Source of the DNA: Streptomyces violaceusniger Tu 4113
Lineage (GTDB): Bacteria > Actinomycetota > Actinomycetes > Streptomycetales > Streptomycetaceae
Assembly (NCBI RefSeq): GCF_000147815.2
Contig: NC_015957.1
Coordinates: 10,292,001 to 10,356,000, forward strand
Direction of reading: 5' to 3'
Length of the DNA stretch: 64,000 nucleotides
Positions 30,464 through 38,391 of the stretch are shown here, piece by piece. The stretch's first letter is position 1, and every line of letters starts with the position of its first letter. The position numbers were made by a program, and so were the translations under genes. Below the pieces are notes generated by a model. That model searched no databases. It had not been told where the DNA came from and worked only from the letters and a program-made list of their open reading frames with translations.

Positions 30464-30767
30464 CCGGCCCGGGTCCTGTCCGGTGGATCCTCGCGCCCGC
30501 GACATCAGCGGCTGACGCCCGGGGCATCCGACATCCGATGCGGGGGCAGCCCCAGCGGTCCAGCCGTGACCGGACGGGGCGCCGTGCCAGGCGTCGCGCC
30601 GTGCCAGGCGGCGCGGGCCCGCGAAGATCCACCGCACCGGGCCCAGGGGGCAGTCGCTCCCCCGACCGGCTCAGCCCCGCAGGCAGCGGCCCTGATCGTC
30701 CCCACACGATGAGAGCGGAGGACCGCCGGGCGGCGGCCCGCCACGCCGCCCACAGGGGAGACCTGCC
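30464..30767. other. 304-nt non-coding stretch
   Basis: Holds two GCGCCGTGCCAGGCG-like direct repeats near 30589-30612 and must contain the promoter of the downstream MreB-like gene; no clear -10/-35 pair or RNA was recognised. Confidence 0.5.
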
Positions 30768-31805
30768 ATGACCATCAGCCTCGAGGCACTGCGCCGCTGC
30801 TCCATCGCCGTCGACCTCGGCGCGGCCAGAACGCGTGTCTACCTCAGGCGTACCGGGCTCATCGTCGACGAGCCGACCGTCGCCGCCGTGAACACCCACA
30901 CCGGCGGGCTGATCGCGGTCGGCGCGCTGGCCGAGCGGATGACCGGGCGGACGCCCGAGCACATCCGCGTCGTACGGCCGGTCTCCAACGGCACCGTCGT
31001 CGACATCGACATGGCCCAGCGGATGCTGCGGCTGCTGCTGGGCAACAAGCTGCGGCGCGCCTGGCGGCGCCGCCCGCTGGTGAGCGCCGCCGTCTGCGTG
31101 CAGCACGACGCCGACCCGCTCGCCCAGCGCGCCGCCGTGGAGACGCTCACCGGTATCGGCGCCAAGCGGGTCGAGCTGGTGGACACCCTGATCGCCGCCG
31201 CCGTGGGCTGCGGTCTGCCGGTGGAACGGCCCGAGGCGACGATGATCGTGGTGTGCGGCGCGGCCACCACCCAGGTCGCGGTCCTGTCGCTGGGCTCGAT
31301 CGTGGCCGCCGAGCGGGTGCCGGTGGGCGGGGAGACCGTGGACCACGCGGTCGTCCAGTATCTGCGCAACGAGCACGCGCTGATGCTGCCCAGCCAGGCC
31401 GTCCGCCCGCTGCAGTTGCTGCTCAAGAACAGCGCGGACGGCGCACCGGCGCCGCCCAGCACCGAGGTGCACGGCCGGGACGTGGCCACGGGGCTCGCCC
31501 GGACCGTACGGATCGACGTCGGGAGCGTACGGAGCGCCATCCGCACCCCGCTCACCGGGGTGCTGGACGCCATCGGCACGGTGCTGCGCCGCTGCCCGCC
31601 CGATCTGGTGGCCGACCTCGCCGACCGCGGCATCATGCTGGCCGGCGGGAGCGCGGTGCTGCCCGGGTTCGACACGATGCTGCGGGAGGCCACCGGTATG
31701 CCGGTGAACATCGCCGACCACCCCGACGTCTGCGCGGTCGAGGGGCTCGGCGCGATGCTCGACGGCAAGGTGCAGCCTCTGCTGCTGGACGCGATGGTCT
31801 CCTGA
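30768..31805 (+). CDS. MreB/Mbl-like actin-fold protein
   Basis: 345 aa. The actin-fold phosphate loops are visible: 'SIAVDLGAARTRVYLR' at the N-terminus, 'MIVVCGAATTQVAVLSLG' near 155-172 and 'GIMLAGGSAVLPGFD' near 285. 'VVRPVSNGTVVDIDMAQRML' resembles the MreB 'rPV..GvI.D' segment. Streptomycetes have several MreB/Mbl paralogues acting in spore wall formation. This one is divergent from the canonical ones and stands alone without mreCD, so its filament-forming ability is unproven. Confidence 0.88.
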   Translation: MTISLEALRRCSIAVDLGAARTRVYLRRTGLIVDEPTVAAVNTHTGGLIAVGALAERMTGRTPEHIRVVRPVSNGTVVDIDMAQRMLRLLLGNKLRRAWRRRPLVSAAVCVQHDADPLAQRAAVETLTGIGAKRVELVDTLIAAAVGCGLPVERPEATMIVVCGAATTQVAVLSLGSIVAAERVPVGGETVDHAVVQYLRNEHALMLPSQAVRPLQLLLKNSADGAPAPPSTEVHGRDVATGLARTVRIDVGSVRSAIRTPLTGVLDAIGTVLRRCPPDLVADLADRGIMLAGGSAVLPGFDTMLREATGMPVNIADHPDVCAVEGLGAMLDGKVQPLLLDAMVS

Positions 31806-31815
31806 CCGCCCCGGC

Positions 31816-31907
31816 CCGCATCCGGACCGACCCGGGCGGGGCCGGTCCGCATCCGGACCGACCCCGCCCGCATCCGGACCGGCCCCGCCCGCGTCCGGAC
31901 CGGCCCC
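31816..31907 (+). repeat. Direct repeats CGCATCCGGACCG
   Basis: Four copies of CGC(A/G)TCCGGACCG start near 31818, 31849, 31870 and 31890, between the MreB-like gene and the first ECF sigma gene. They also make GC-rich hairpins and may serve as terminator-like DNA. The remainder of the 243-nt gap (31908-32048) should hold the sigma gene's promoter. Confidence 0.7.
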
Positions 31908-32048
31908 CTGGCCCGCCGGGCCCCTGACACCTGATCGGAATTTCTTCGCGACGCGTTGAGCGGCTGCCTCCCTCCGTGCGTAGTGAAGGGGGAAGAGGCC
32001 GACATGGCCGCCGATCCCCCCCGGGGCTCAGACCGGGAGCGTCCGTAG

Positions 32049-32642
32049 ATGTCCAACTCAGGTCAGGTCCTGGAGGTTCAGGTGCACGACGACGCCGCCG
32101 TGGCCGATGAGCGTCCGCCAAGATCCCAGCGTGGTACGCCGGACGAGCACCTCATGCGCGCGCTCTACCAGGAGCACGCCGGGCCGTTGCTCGCGTTCGT
32201 CCTGCGGCTGGTCGCGGGCGACCGTCACCGCGCCGAGGACGTCGTCCAGGAGACCCTGGTGCGCGCCTGGCGGAACGCCGACCAGCTCTCCCGGGCCACC
32301 GGCTCCATCCGGCCCTGGCTGGTCACGGTCGCCCGCCGGATCGTGATCGACGGACACCGCAGCCGGCAGGCCCGGCCGCAGGAGGTCGACCCCTCCCCGT
32401 TGGAACTCATGCCCGCGGAGGACGAGATCGACCGTGCACTGCGGCTCATGACCCTGACCGACGCGATGCAGGACCTCAGCGACGCCCATCGCGAGGTGCT
32501 GGTCGAGACCTACTTCAAGGGCCGGACCGTCAACGAGGCGGCCCAGACCCTCGGCATACCCAGCGGGACGGTACGGTCCCGGGTCTTCTACGCGCTGCGC
32601 TCGATGAAGCTCGCGCTCGAGGAGAGAGGAGTAACGGCATGA
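32049..32642 (+). CDS. ECF RNA polymerase sigma factor
   Basis: 197 aa. Sigma region 2 is at about 35-100 ('LYQEHAGPLLAFVLRLVAGDRHRAEDVVQETL') and region 4 at about 135-190 ('LSDAHREVLVETYFKGRTVNEAAQTLGIPSGTVRSRVFYALR'-type, here split by normal linker). The stop overlaps the ATG of the next gene, which encodes a membrane anti-sigma factor; the pair is therefore a classical two-gene signalling module. Autoregulation is likely but no consensus promoter was pinned down. Confidence 0.95.
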   Translation: MSNSGQVLEVQVHDDAAVADERPPRSQRGTPDEHLMRALYQEHAGPLLAFVLRLVAGDRHRAEDVVQETLVRAWRNADQLSRATGSIRPWLVTVARRIVIDGHRSRQARPQEVDPSPLELMPAEDEIDRALRLMTLTDAMQDLSDAHREVLVETYFKGRTVNEAAQTLGIPSGTVRSRVFYALRSMKLALEERGVTA

Positions 32643-33451
32643 CAGCGCAGACGCACCACTCGGGACATGACGCCGTTGGCGCGTATGTGCTCGGCGTGCT
32701 CGACGAGGCGGAGGCCAGCTACTTCGAGGAGCATCTGGTCGGCTGCGACCAGTGCGGACGGCAGCTCGACGAGCTGACCGGACTGGAACCCCTGCTGGCC
32801 GATCTGGCGGCCGACATCCCCGGGATCCACGGCAGCCCCGGGCGGACCCAGCTCACGGGCCACACGCCGCATTCCTTCAGCGCCACTCCCCACGCCATCG
32901 AGACCCTCACCGCGCGCCCCGGTCCGACGCTGCTCCAGCGCATGGTCGGCGAGGTGGCCGTATCCCGCGCCAAGCGGCGGCGGCGCGGGCTGTACCTGGT
33001 CGCGGCGGCGGCCGTGCTGATCGTCGGTGGTCCGGTCGGCACCATCGCGGTCACCTCCGGCGGCTCGGACACCTCCGTGACGGCCACCCCCGGCGAGAGC
33101 GCCCTCTTCTCCGGGATGCCCGACAAGGTGCAGGGCACCGACCCGGGCACCAAGGTGAACGCGGCGGTCGCGCTGGAGGACAAGATGTGGGGCACCGACG
33201 CCGTCCTGCGGCTGAAGAACCTCAAGGGTCCCCTGGACTGCAGCCTGATCGCGATCTCCAAGGACGGCCACGAGCAGACGATGATGACCTGGTCCGTGCC
33301 CGAGTGGGGATACGGGATCGAGGACAGCCCCAAGGCGGAGGCGAGAAATCCGCTGTGGGCACATGGCGGCGCGGGCATGAAGCGTGCCGACATCGAACGC
33401 TTCGAGGTCCGTACGGCCGACGGAAAGCGCCTGGTCTCCCTGAACGTCTGA
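32639..33451 (+). CDS. Membrane-anchored zinc-type anti-sigma factor
   Basis: 270 aa. N-terminal ZAS domain with H-x3-C-x2-C in 'EEHLVGCDQCG' near residues 32-41 and the upstream His ('HHSGHDAVGAYVLGVL'). One membrane helix at about 118-140 ('RRRGLYLVAAAAVLIVGG'), then an extracytoplasmic domain of ~130 residues resembling RskA-type sensors. Translationally coupled to the sigma gene (ATGA). It should hold the sigma factor inactive until an envelope signal. Confidence 0.93.
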   Translation: MTAQTHHSGHDAVGAYVLGVLDEAEASYFEEHLVGCDQCGRQLDELTGLEPLLADLAADIPGIHGSPGRTQLTGHTPHSFSATPHAIETLTARPGPTLLQRMVGEVAVSRAKRRRRGLYLVAAAAVLIVGGPVGTIAVTSGGSDTSVTATPGESALFSGMPDKVQGTDPGTKVNAAVALEDKMWGTDAVLRLKNLKGPLDCSLIAISKDGHEQTMMTWSVPEWGYGIEDSPKAEARNPLWAHGGAGMKRADIERFEVRTADGKRLVSLNV

Positions 33452-33616
33452 GCGACGTCAACGCCTGACCCTGCTTGAACGTCCGGTCTGCCGCAATGTC
33501 CGATCTGCCACTCGGATCGCCGATCATCCCGTGCGGCGCGGTGAGCGAGATGTTACACAGAGTGTGATATGTCGTGCTTCGCGTCCCCGGGGGGTCCGGA
33601 TCCGAGGAGGCACTCC

Positions 33617-34162
33617 GTGGCTGACCGGGACGCCCATCAGCAGCGCATGTTCGCTGAGTATGTGCTGCCCGAGGTCGAGGTGCTGCTGCGCGTGGCCATG
33701 TCACTGACCACTCAGCGAGCCGACGCCGAGGATCTCGTGCAGGACACGTTACTACGGGCGTACCGGGCAGTCGGCCGTTTTGACGGGAGACATCCACGGG
33801 CCTGGCTGCTGACGATCATGCGGCATGCGGAGGTCAGCCGGCGCCGCCAGCGCCGGCCCCGGCTGCTCGACGATCCGGATACGGAACTGGAGCGGCTGGT
33901 CCCGGCCCGGGACGCGACACCGGAGGAACTGGTGGTCGACACGACGTTCGACGAGGCCGTGGACGCCGCGTTCACGGCGCTTCCGCTGCGTGACCAGCAG
34001 GTGGTGCGGCTGGTGCATGTGGACGGGCTGTCGTACGCGGAGGCCGCACAGGTGCTGGACGTCCCCAAGGGGACGGTGATGAGCAGGCTGCACCGGGCGC
34101 GTAAGCGGATCCGGAACCAGTTGCTGGCCGCGGGAGTGGAATCGGAGCGAGGTGGCGCATGA
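33617..34162 (+). CDS. ECF RNA polymerase sigma factor with a TTA codon
   Basis: 181 aa from GTG 33617; GAGGAGG at 33604-33610 lies 6 nt upstream. Region 2 'VAMSLTTQRADAEDLVQDTLLRAY' and region 4 'LPLRDQQVVRLVHVDGLSYAEAA' are complete; the family resembles SigE/SigR-type ECF factors. Codon 45 (33749-33751) is TTA, the rare leucine codon read by bldA tRNA in streptomycetes. Upstream, TTACACA-GAG-TGTGATA at 33554-33570 is a weak inverted repeat. Stop overlaps the ATG of a second anti-sigma gene. Confidence 0.94.
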   Translation: MADRDAHQQRMFAEYVLPEVEVLLRVAMSLTTQRADAEDLVQDTLLRAYRAVGRFDGRHPRAWLLTIMRHAEVSRRRQRRPRLLDDPDTELERLVPARDATPEELVVDTTFDEAVDAAFTALPLRDQQVVRLVHVDGLSYAEAAQVLDVPKGTVMSRLHRARKRIRNQLLAAGVESERGGA

Positions 34163-34629
34163 GCAGATGGACATGGTGGCGGACCACACGCACCACTCGA
34201 ACCAGGCAGACCACCGAAGATCTCCGGGGCGCGCGGTGTCCCCTGGGCGCGCCGATGCTCCAGTCGTATCTGGACGGGGAGCTGGAGGCGCCGGCCGCGG
34301 CCCGGGTGCGGACCCATGTGGCCGAGTGCCACCGCTGCGCCCGGGAGCTCGCCGTCTACCAGCGCATCAGCGAGGCGCTGGCCGCCCGCGCGGTGACCGA
34401 CGAGGCGGTACTGGACCGGCTCAGGGACTTCGCGGAGTCCCTCGCCGAGCCGGAGAGCCGGGAGCCGGGGACGGAGGCTGCGCCGACCGAGCCGGTCCCG
34501 GGGACGGAGACGGTGCCCGGGGCGGTGCCGCCGACGGAGGCGGAGCCGGAGCCGGAGACGGTCCCAGGGAGGGCGCCGGGCTCGGATCGGGACGCGGATC
34601 AGGGCGCGGTGCACAAGGCCGGAGGCTGA
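34159..34629 (+). CDS. Soluble zinc-type anti-sigma factor
   Basis: 156 aa. ZAS motif H-x3-C-x2-C in 'RTHVAECHRCARELAVY' near residues 54-61. Unlike the pair before it, no membrane helix is present. The last ~60 residues are Pro/Glu/Thr-rich and overlap antisense with the 3' end of lspA. Coupled to the preceding sigma gene (ATGA), so it presumably inhibits it, with redox or metal sensing at the zinc site a possibility. Confidence 0.9.
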   Translation: MSRWTWWRTTRTTRTRQTTEDLRGARCPLGAPMLQSYLDGELEAPAAARVRTHVAECHRCARELAVYQRISEALAARAVTDEAVLDRLRDFAESLAEPESREPGTEAAPTEPVPGTETVPGAVPPTEAEPEPETVPGRAPGSDRDADQGAVHKAGG

Positions 34630-35167
34630 CGATCGGGTCGGGCCCCACGCCCCCGCCGGGCAGCGCGACCGCCCGTTCGCGCGAGGTTCTGCGCAGCAGC
34701 AGGGCCGCGGTGAGCAGGGTCCCGGTGATCAGGGCCACATCGGCGAGGTTGAACACCGGCCCGCGGGCGTCCAGCGTGATCCAGTCGATGACGGCCCCGC
34801 GCAGCGGGCCCGGCGCCCGGATCATCCGGTCGGCGCCGTTCCCCATCGCTCCCCCGGCGATCAGCCCCAGGCCCAGCGCCGCGCCCCGGCCGCGGACCCG
34901 CAGCCCCGCACCGGCCGCACCCAGCGTGGCCACCGCGCCCGCGAGCGTGATCACGACGATCAGCGCGGGCCTGCTGTGGCCCAGGCCGAAGGCGACCCCG
35001 GTGTTGCGCACCAGCAGCGCGCAGAACGGCCCGAACCGGGCCTGTGGCCCCACGGTGTCGCTCCAGGCGGCCAGCGCCATGGCCTTGCTGAGCTGATCGG
35101 CCACGATCACGACGAGCGCGACCAGGGGGAAGAAGAGCCGGCCGGTCGCCGGATGGGGCTTCATCAT
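34421..35167 (-). CDS. lspA: Lipoprotein signal peptidase with long Pro-rich tail
   Basis: 248 aa aspartyl membrane peptidase that removes signal peptides of prolipoproteins. 'VALVVIVADQLSKAMAL' at the N-terminus, catalytic Asp blocks 'GGAMGNGADRMIRAPG' and 'GPVFNLADVALITG', and four membrane segments are present. The family usually ends near residue 170-180; here the frame continues another ~75 residues of Pro/Ala/Ser/Arg-rich sequence antisense to the anti-sigma gene (209-nt overlap). A second, canonical lspA may exist elsewhere, as this copy is not beside ileS or rluD. Confidence 0.9.
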   Translation of the reverse strand: MMKPHPATGRLFFPLVALVVIVADQLSKAMALAAWSDTVGPQARFGPFCALLVRNTGVAFGLGHSRPALIVVITLAGAVATLGAAGAGLRVRGRGAALGLGLIAGGAMGNGADRMIRAPGPLRGAVIDWITLDARGPVFNLADVALITGTLLTAALLLRRTSRERAVALPGGGVGPDPIVSLRPCAPRPDPRPDPSPAPSLGPSPAPAPPPSAAPPRAPSPSPGPARSAQPPSPAPGSPARRGTPRSP

Positions 35168-35271
35168 CGGCCTCCCTGGGGGTGGGGGGCCGGTCCGCGG
35201 GCGCGGTCCGCGGCCCGGGAGGGAAACCCGCCGGGGGTCCGCCCCGCTTCCCTTCCGGCCGGGGAAAAAGA

Positions 35272-35305
35272 CGAGGGCCCGCAGGCGGCTGCCTGCGGGC
35301 CCTCG
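35272..35305 (-). terminator. Intrinsic terminator of the GH5 operon
   Basis: 15-bp perfect stem (35272-35286 with 35291-35305), followed on the - strand by TCTTTTTCCCC. It lies 67 nt past the GH5 stop. Confidence 0.92.
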
Positions 35306-35371
35306 CTGCTGCCCACTGCCTATGACCTCCAGGTGGTCATCGGCGGTGTACCGAAGGGGTCACTCCGACGA

Positions 35372-36649
35372 TTACTTCCCCTTCTTCGCCTCCAGGAGAG
35401 GCGTCTGGTACTTGGACAGCATCTTCATCTTGTTCTGGTCGATGGTCTTCCAGTCGTTCTTCAGCACACCGCCGGTGTCACCCGAGTCCGGGTTCCAGGT
35501 CCAGTAGGTGTAGCTGATCTGGTGCTTCTTGAGGTAGTCCATCAGGGCGTTCTGCCACACGGCCTCGGAGCTCTTACCGGCGGTCTTCTTACCACCGAAC
35601 TCACCCATCAGCAGCGGGGCGATGTTCTGCTTCTTGATGTACGCCCAGTGCTTGTCCCAGATGGCCGGCATGTTCTTCGGGAAGTCCTTCGCCATGAACC
35701 AGTTCTGGTTGTAGACACCCGGACCGTAGTCGTGGGCCGAGTAGACGACCTTGTTCGGCTCCTTGAGCTTCACCGGGTGCTGCTTCACACCCTGGAGGTC
35801 ACCGCCCCACCAGAACTGCTCGTTCTTGTGGCGGTCCGTACCCTCGACGAAGATCAGCCAGTTCTTGTTGACCTTGTGGATGGCGTTACCGGCCTTGGTG
35901 GAGGCAAGCTGCCAGTCGGTCTTCGGGTTGCCGTCGCCCCACGTGGCCTGGCCACGCGGCTCATTGTGCAGGTCGGCGCCGATCACCCGGTCGTTGTTCT
36001 GGTAGCGCTTGGCCAGCTTGACCCAGTCGTCCAGCCACTGCTTCTCGGTGAGGCTCTGCGAGTACCACAGCTCACTCTGGCCGTACTGGTCCGGACGGTG
36101 CTGGTCCAGGATCACGCGGATACCGCGGTCGGTGGCACCCTTCACGATCTTGTCCATGATCTGCTGGGGGGTGAGGCCCTTCAGATCGGGGTTCTTGTGC
36201 CAGTCGATGCCGTTGGGCTTGGCCGACGACTTGAACATCTCGTTCGAGTACGGCAGACGCATCGTGTTGAAGCCCTGCTTGGCCATCTGGTCCAGCATGG
36301 ACTCCCAGCTACGGGTCCACAGGCCGTGCGGCGCGTAGGTGCCGGTCTCGAAACCGAACCAGTTCACACCGGTCAGGACGACCTTCTTGCCGTTGGAGTC
36401 CACGATCTCGCTCTTCTTGGTGGACAGCGGGCCCTCGGCGCCCGCACCGGTGGCCTTGGCCCCGGCGGCGGAGGTGGTGGTGGTGGCCGACTGGCCATCG
36501 GTGTTGTTCACAGCGAAAGCAGTGACGGTGCCACCCACGGCAGCAGCAGCGACGACGGCCGCGGCGATACCGAAGCGGAGACGCTGCGAGCGCGGCGTGC
36601 GCTTGGTCTCGGTGGTCGGGGCGTTGTTCTGGTCCATGGGGGAATTCAT
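35372..36649 (-). CDS. GH5 endoglucanase (cellulase)
   Basis: 425 aa secreted or membrane-tethered enzyme hydrolysing beta-1,4-glucan. ATG 36649 has AGGAG 9 nt upstream and overlaps the stop of the receiver gene (ATGA). A basic N-terminus and hydrophobic segment ('FGIAAAVVAAAAVGGTVTAFA', ~26-46) form a Sec-type signal or anchor; a Thr/Ala/Gly linker precedes the catalytic barrel. GH5 acid/base Glu in 'ADLHNEPRG' and nucleophile Glu in 'LLMGEFGGK' are present. No carbohydrate-binding module. Lysine and asparagine content is higher than in neighbours, as in the next glycan genes. Confidence 0.93.
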   Translation of the reverse strand: MNSPMDQNNAPTTETKRTPRSQRLRFGIAAAVVAAAAVGGTVTAFAVNNTDGQSATTTTSAAGAKATGAGAEGPLSTKKSEIVDSNGKKVVLTGVNWFGFETGTYAPHGLWTRSWESMLDQMAKQGFNTMRLPYSNEMFKSSAKPNGIDWHKNPDLKGLTPQQIMDKIVKGATDRGIRVILDQHRPDQYGQSELWYSQSLTEKQWLDDWVKLAKRYQNNDRVIGADLHNEPRGQATWGDGNPKTDWQLASTKAGNAIHKVNKNWLIFVEGTDRHKNEQFWWGGDLQGVKQHPVKLKEPNKVVYSAHDYGPGVYNQNWFMAKDFPKNMPAIWDKHWAYIKKQNIAPLLMGEFGGKKTAGKSSEAVWQNALMDYLKKHQISYTYWTWNPDSGDTGGVLKNDWKTIDQNKMKMLSKYQTPLLEAKKGK

Positions 36650-36993
36650 TCGGTGATGCTCCTGAGGAATTCGGGTACTGCGGTCTTGAGGATGCTGGGG
36701 TTGTTCGTCGGAGATTCCAGACATTCCATCTGCGGGTCGGAGACTGCGGTCAGCCGGACAATCCGCGCGGACGGTAGGAGTTCGCCGATCAGGCGGACCA
36801 GCCGCTGCGTTTGCCAGCCGGGCTCATCCACGTCGATCAGCACCACATCCGGCTGCATGTGGTTGGCCAGAGAAATTGCTTCTCGGGCCGACCCTGCAAT
36901 TCCGGATAGCTCCAGTCCGGGCTCCTCGACAACGAGATCGGCGAGAGCACTCAACACCAGTGGGTGGTGCTCCACGACGAGAACTCTGCGCAT
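36646..36993 (-). CDS. Stand-alone receiver-like protein
   Basis: 115 aa with a CheY-like receiver and no DNA-binding domain. Phosphoacceptor-like Asp54 ('VVLIDVDEPGW'), Thr82 ('RLTAV') and Lys103 ('ILKTAVPEF') fit the fold, but the acidic pair at the first strand is E8-H9 ('VVEHHPLV') instead of two acids, so metal binding and phosphorylation may be altered. AAGGAG precedes the ATG. It is translationally coupled to the GH5 gene, an unusual pairing. May be a NarL-type regulator that lost its output domain. Confidence 0.85.
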   Translation of the reverse strand: MRRVLVVEHHPLVLSALADLVVEEPGLELSGIAGSAREAISLANHMQPDVVLIDVDEPGWQTQRLVRLIGELLPSARIVRLTAVSDPQMECLESPTNNPSILKTAVPEFLRSITE

Positions 36994-37082
36994 CGATGGG
37001 AGCTCCTTCGTGGCTTGTCCTTTCGCTCACCGACATTAGGGACTGACCGCGGTCCGAATCGCCGTACGGCTGGCTGAAATCT

Positions 37083-37160
37083 GCGTACCTCAATTGCAGG
37101 AATTCCGGGCACACCAAACGACCGAATTCCGCGTACCTCAATTGAGGTAGGAGAATTCGG
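37083..37160 (-). promoter_or_regulatory. Nested palindromes and direct repeat upstream of receiver-GH5 operon
   Basis: GCGTACCTCAATTG occurs at 37083-37096 and 37131-37144 (48 nt apart). The second copy is part of the perfect palindrome TACCTCAATTGAGGTA (37134-37149), itself bracketed by CCGAATTC (37122-37129) and GAATTCGG (37153-37160). The low local GC and the place 90-170 nt before the start suggest operators. Confidence 0.75.
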
Positions 37161-37220
37161 CCGTTTTATGGGAGTTATGTCCGATATGGGGGGTCGGTCC
37201 GAGGCGCTCAGGGCATGCGA

Positions 37221-37251
37221 AAGGCGCCGGTCACGGGGTGACCGGCGCCTT
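37221..37251 (-). terminator. Terminator of the GH6 gene
   Basis: 14-bp perfect stem AAGGCGCCGGTCAC (37221-37234) with 37238-37251 around GGG, about 50 nt past the GH6 stop. Confidence 0.85.
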
Positions 37252-37299
37252 GGAGGAGGTCAGCGGGGCAGGGGGCAGAGGGGTCAGAGGGCCAGGGGT

Positions 37300-38373
37300 T
37301 CAGTGCGTCAGCCGGTACGCGTACCCGGGCAGGAACATGCCCGCACCGGCGGCACAGCCGTCCGCCTGCCCCGGCTGCTTGACCCACAGGAAGGCGTCGA
37401 TGCCGGGGATGCCGGTGGCGGCGGTGGGGGGCCTGCCCAGCTTGCGGCCCGGCGGATCGCAGAAGCTGTGCTTCCGCGTGGGCCCCGCCCCATTGCGGCT
37501 GGTGTCGACCACGACCCCCAGCCGGGGCCGGCGCAGCTCCCTGATCACGGAGAGTCCGTAGCGCACCTCGTCGGCGGTGGCGTTGAAGTTGGAGACGTTG
37601 ACCGCTATCCCGTCCCCGTACCGCTCTATACCGGCGCGCCGCAGCCGATCGGCCATGGTGCGCGCGGGCTGCCATCCGGAGTTACCGGCGTCGTAGTAGA
37701 CCCGGGCCCGTGGCGCCCCCCGCTGGAACGCCCGCGCCGCGTACGACAGCGCCGCGTACCGCTCCGCCTGCTGCCGCCGCTTGAGACAGCTCATATGGGC
37801 GAGCGCGTCCGGTTCCAGGATGACGATGGCGCGCCCGTCCCCTATCCCCCGGGCGAGGGCCTCGCTCCAGCGCCCGTAGGCGGCCGCGTCCCCGGCGCCG
37901 CCGGAGCTGAGCTGCTGGCAGTCGCGCTGCGGGATGGTGTACGGGACCAGCACCGGCAGCCGTCGCCGGGCGGCGGCGGTGCGGACCAGGGAGCGGGTCC
38001 GCTCCTCGACCAGGGACTCATTGGTCTCGGTGAGCCAGGCGGCCTGGGGCTCGGCGGCGATCCGCTCGCCGATGGCCGCCGCCCGCCGGTCGTGCGGATG
38101 GTCCCGCACCCAGGTCGCGGCCGGGTTGTGGGGGTCGGTGTAGAAGCGGGTCGTCGCCGGGAAGAACGGCTTGGCCACCGGGAGTGACGGCTTGCCGTAC
38201 GGCTGCCACACCGGCCCCACGAACAGGGCCTGCACCGTGGTCGCCGCCATCACCACCTCGACCACCAGCACCATCACGATCAGCTGGGCAATGCCCCGCC
38301 CCGCCCACCTGGGCTTACGTCCGCCGGCCGACGGGCGGAGGCGGCGGACGCGTCCGCACAGTTTCGTGATCAT
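37300..38373 (-). CDS. GH6 endoglucanase-like protein, membrane-anchored
   Basis: 357 aa. An N-terminal basic stretch and hydrophobic segment ('GIAQLIVMVLVVEVVMAATTV', ~28-48) give a signal anchor. The GH6 fold is clear: 'FYTDPHNPAATWV', 'PVLVPYTIPQRDC', 'AIVILEPDALAHMSC' (catalytic Asp), 'ARVYYDAGNSGW', 'AVNVSNFNAT', 'GVVVDTSRNG' and 'FLWVKQPGQADGC'. GH6 enzymes invert beta-1,4-glucans. A GH6 protein accompanies the CslA/GlxA glucan system of streptomycetes; this is a different locus. Likely co-transcribed with the S8 gene 18 nt upstream. Confidence 0.92.
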   Translation of the reverse strand: MITKLCGRVRRLRPSAGGRKPRWAGRGIAQLIVMVLVVEVVMAATTVQALFVGPVWQPYGKPSLPVAKPFFPATTRFYTDPHNPAATWVRDHPHDRRAAAIGERIAAEPQAAWLTETNESLVEERTRSLVRTAAARRRLPVLVPYTIPQRDCQQLSSGGAGDAAAYGRWSEALARGIGDGRAIVILEPDALAHMSCLKRRQQAERYAALSYAARAFQRGAPRARVYYDAGNSGWQPARTMADRLRRAGIERYGDGIAVNVSNFNATADEVRYGLSVIRELRRPRLGVVVDTSRNGAGPTRKHSFCDPPGRKLGRPPTAATGIPGIDAFLWVKQPGQADGCAAGAGMFLPGYAYRLTH

Positions 38374-38391
38374 GGCGAGTCCAGCCCGGCC

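Noticed and set aside
28748..30637. 629-codon open frame on the - strand
   Set aside because: Antisense to the PolI-like gene, whose catalytic motifs are unmistakable.
36990..37005. TGGGAGCTCC as a CebR (cellulose repressor) box
   Set aside because: Only half matches the TGGGAGCGCTCCCA consensus and it is the ribosome binding site of the receiver gene.
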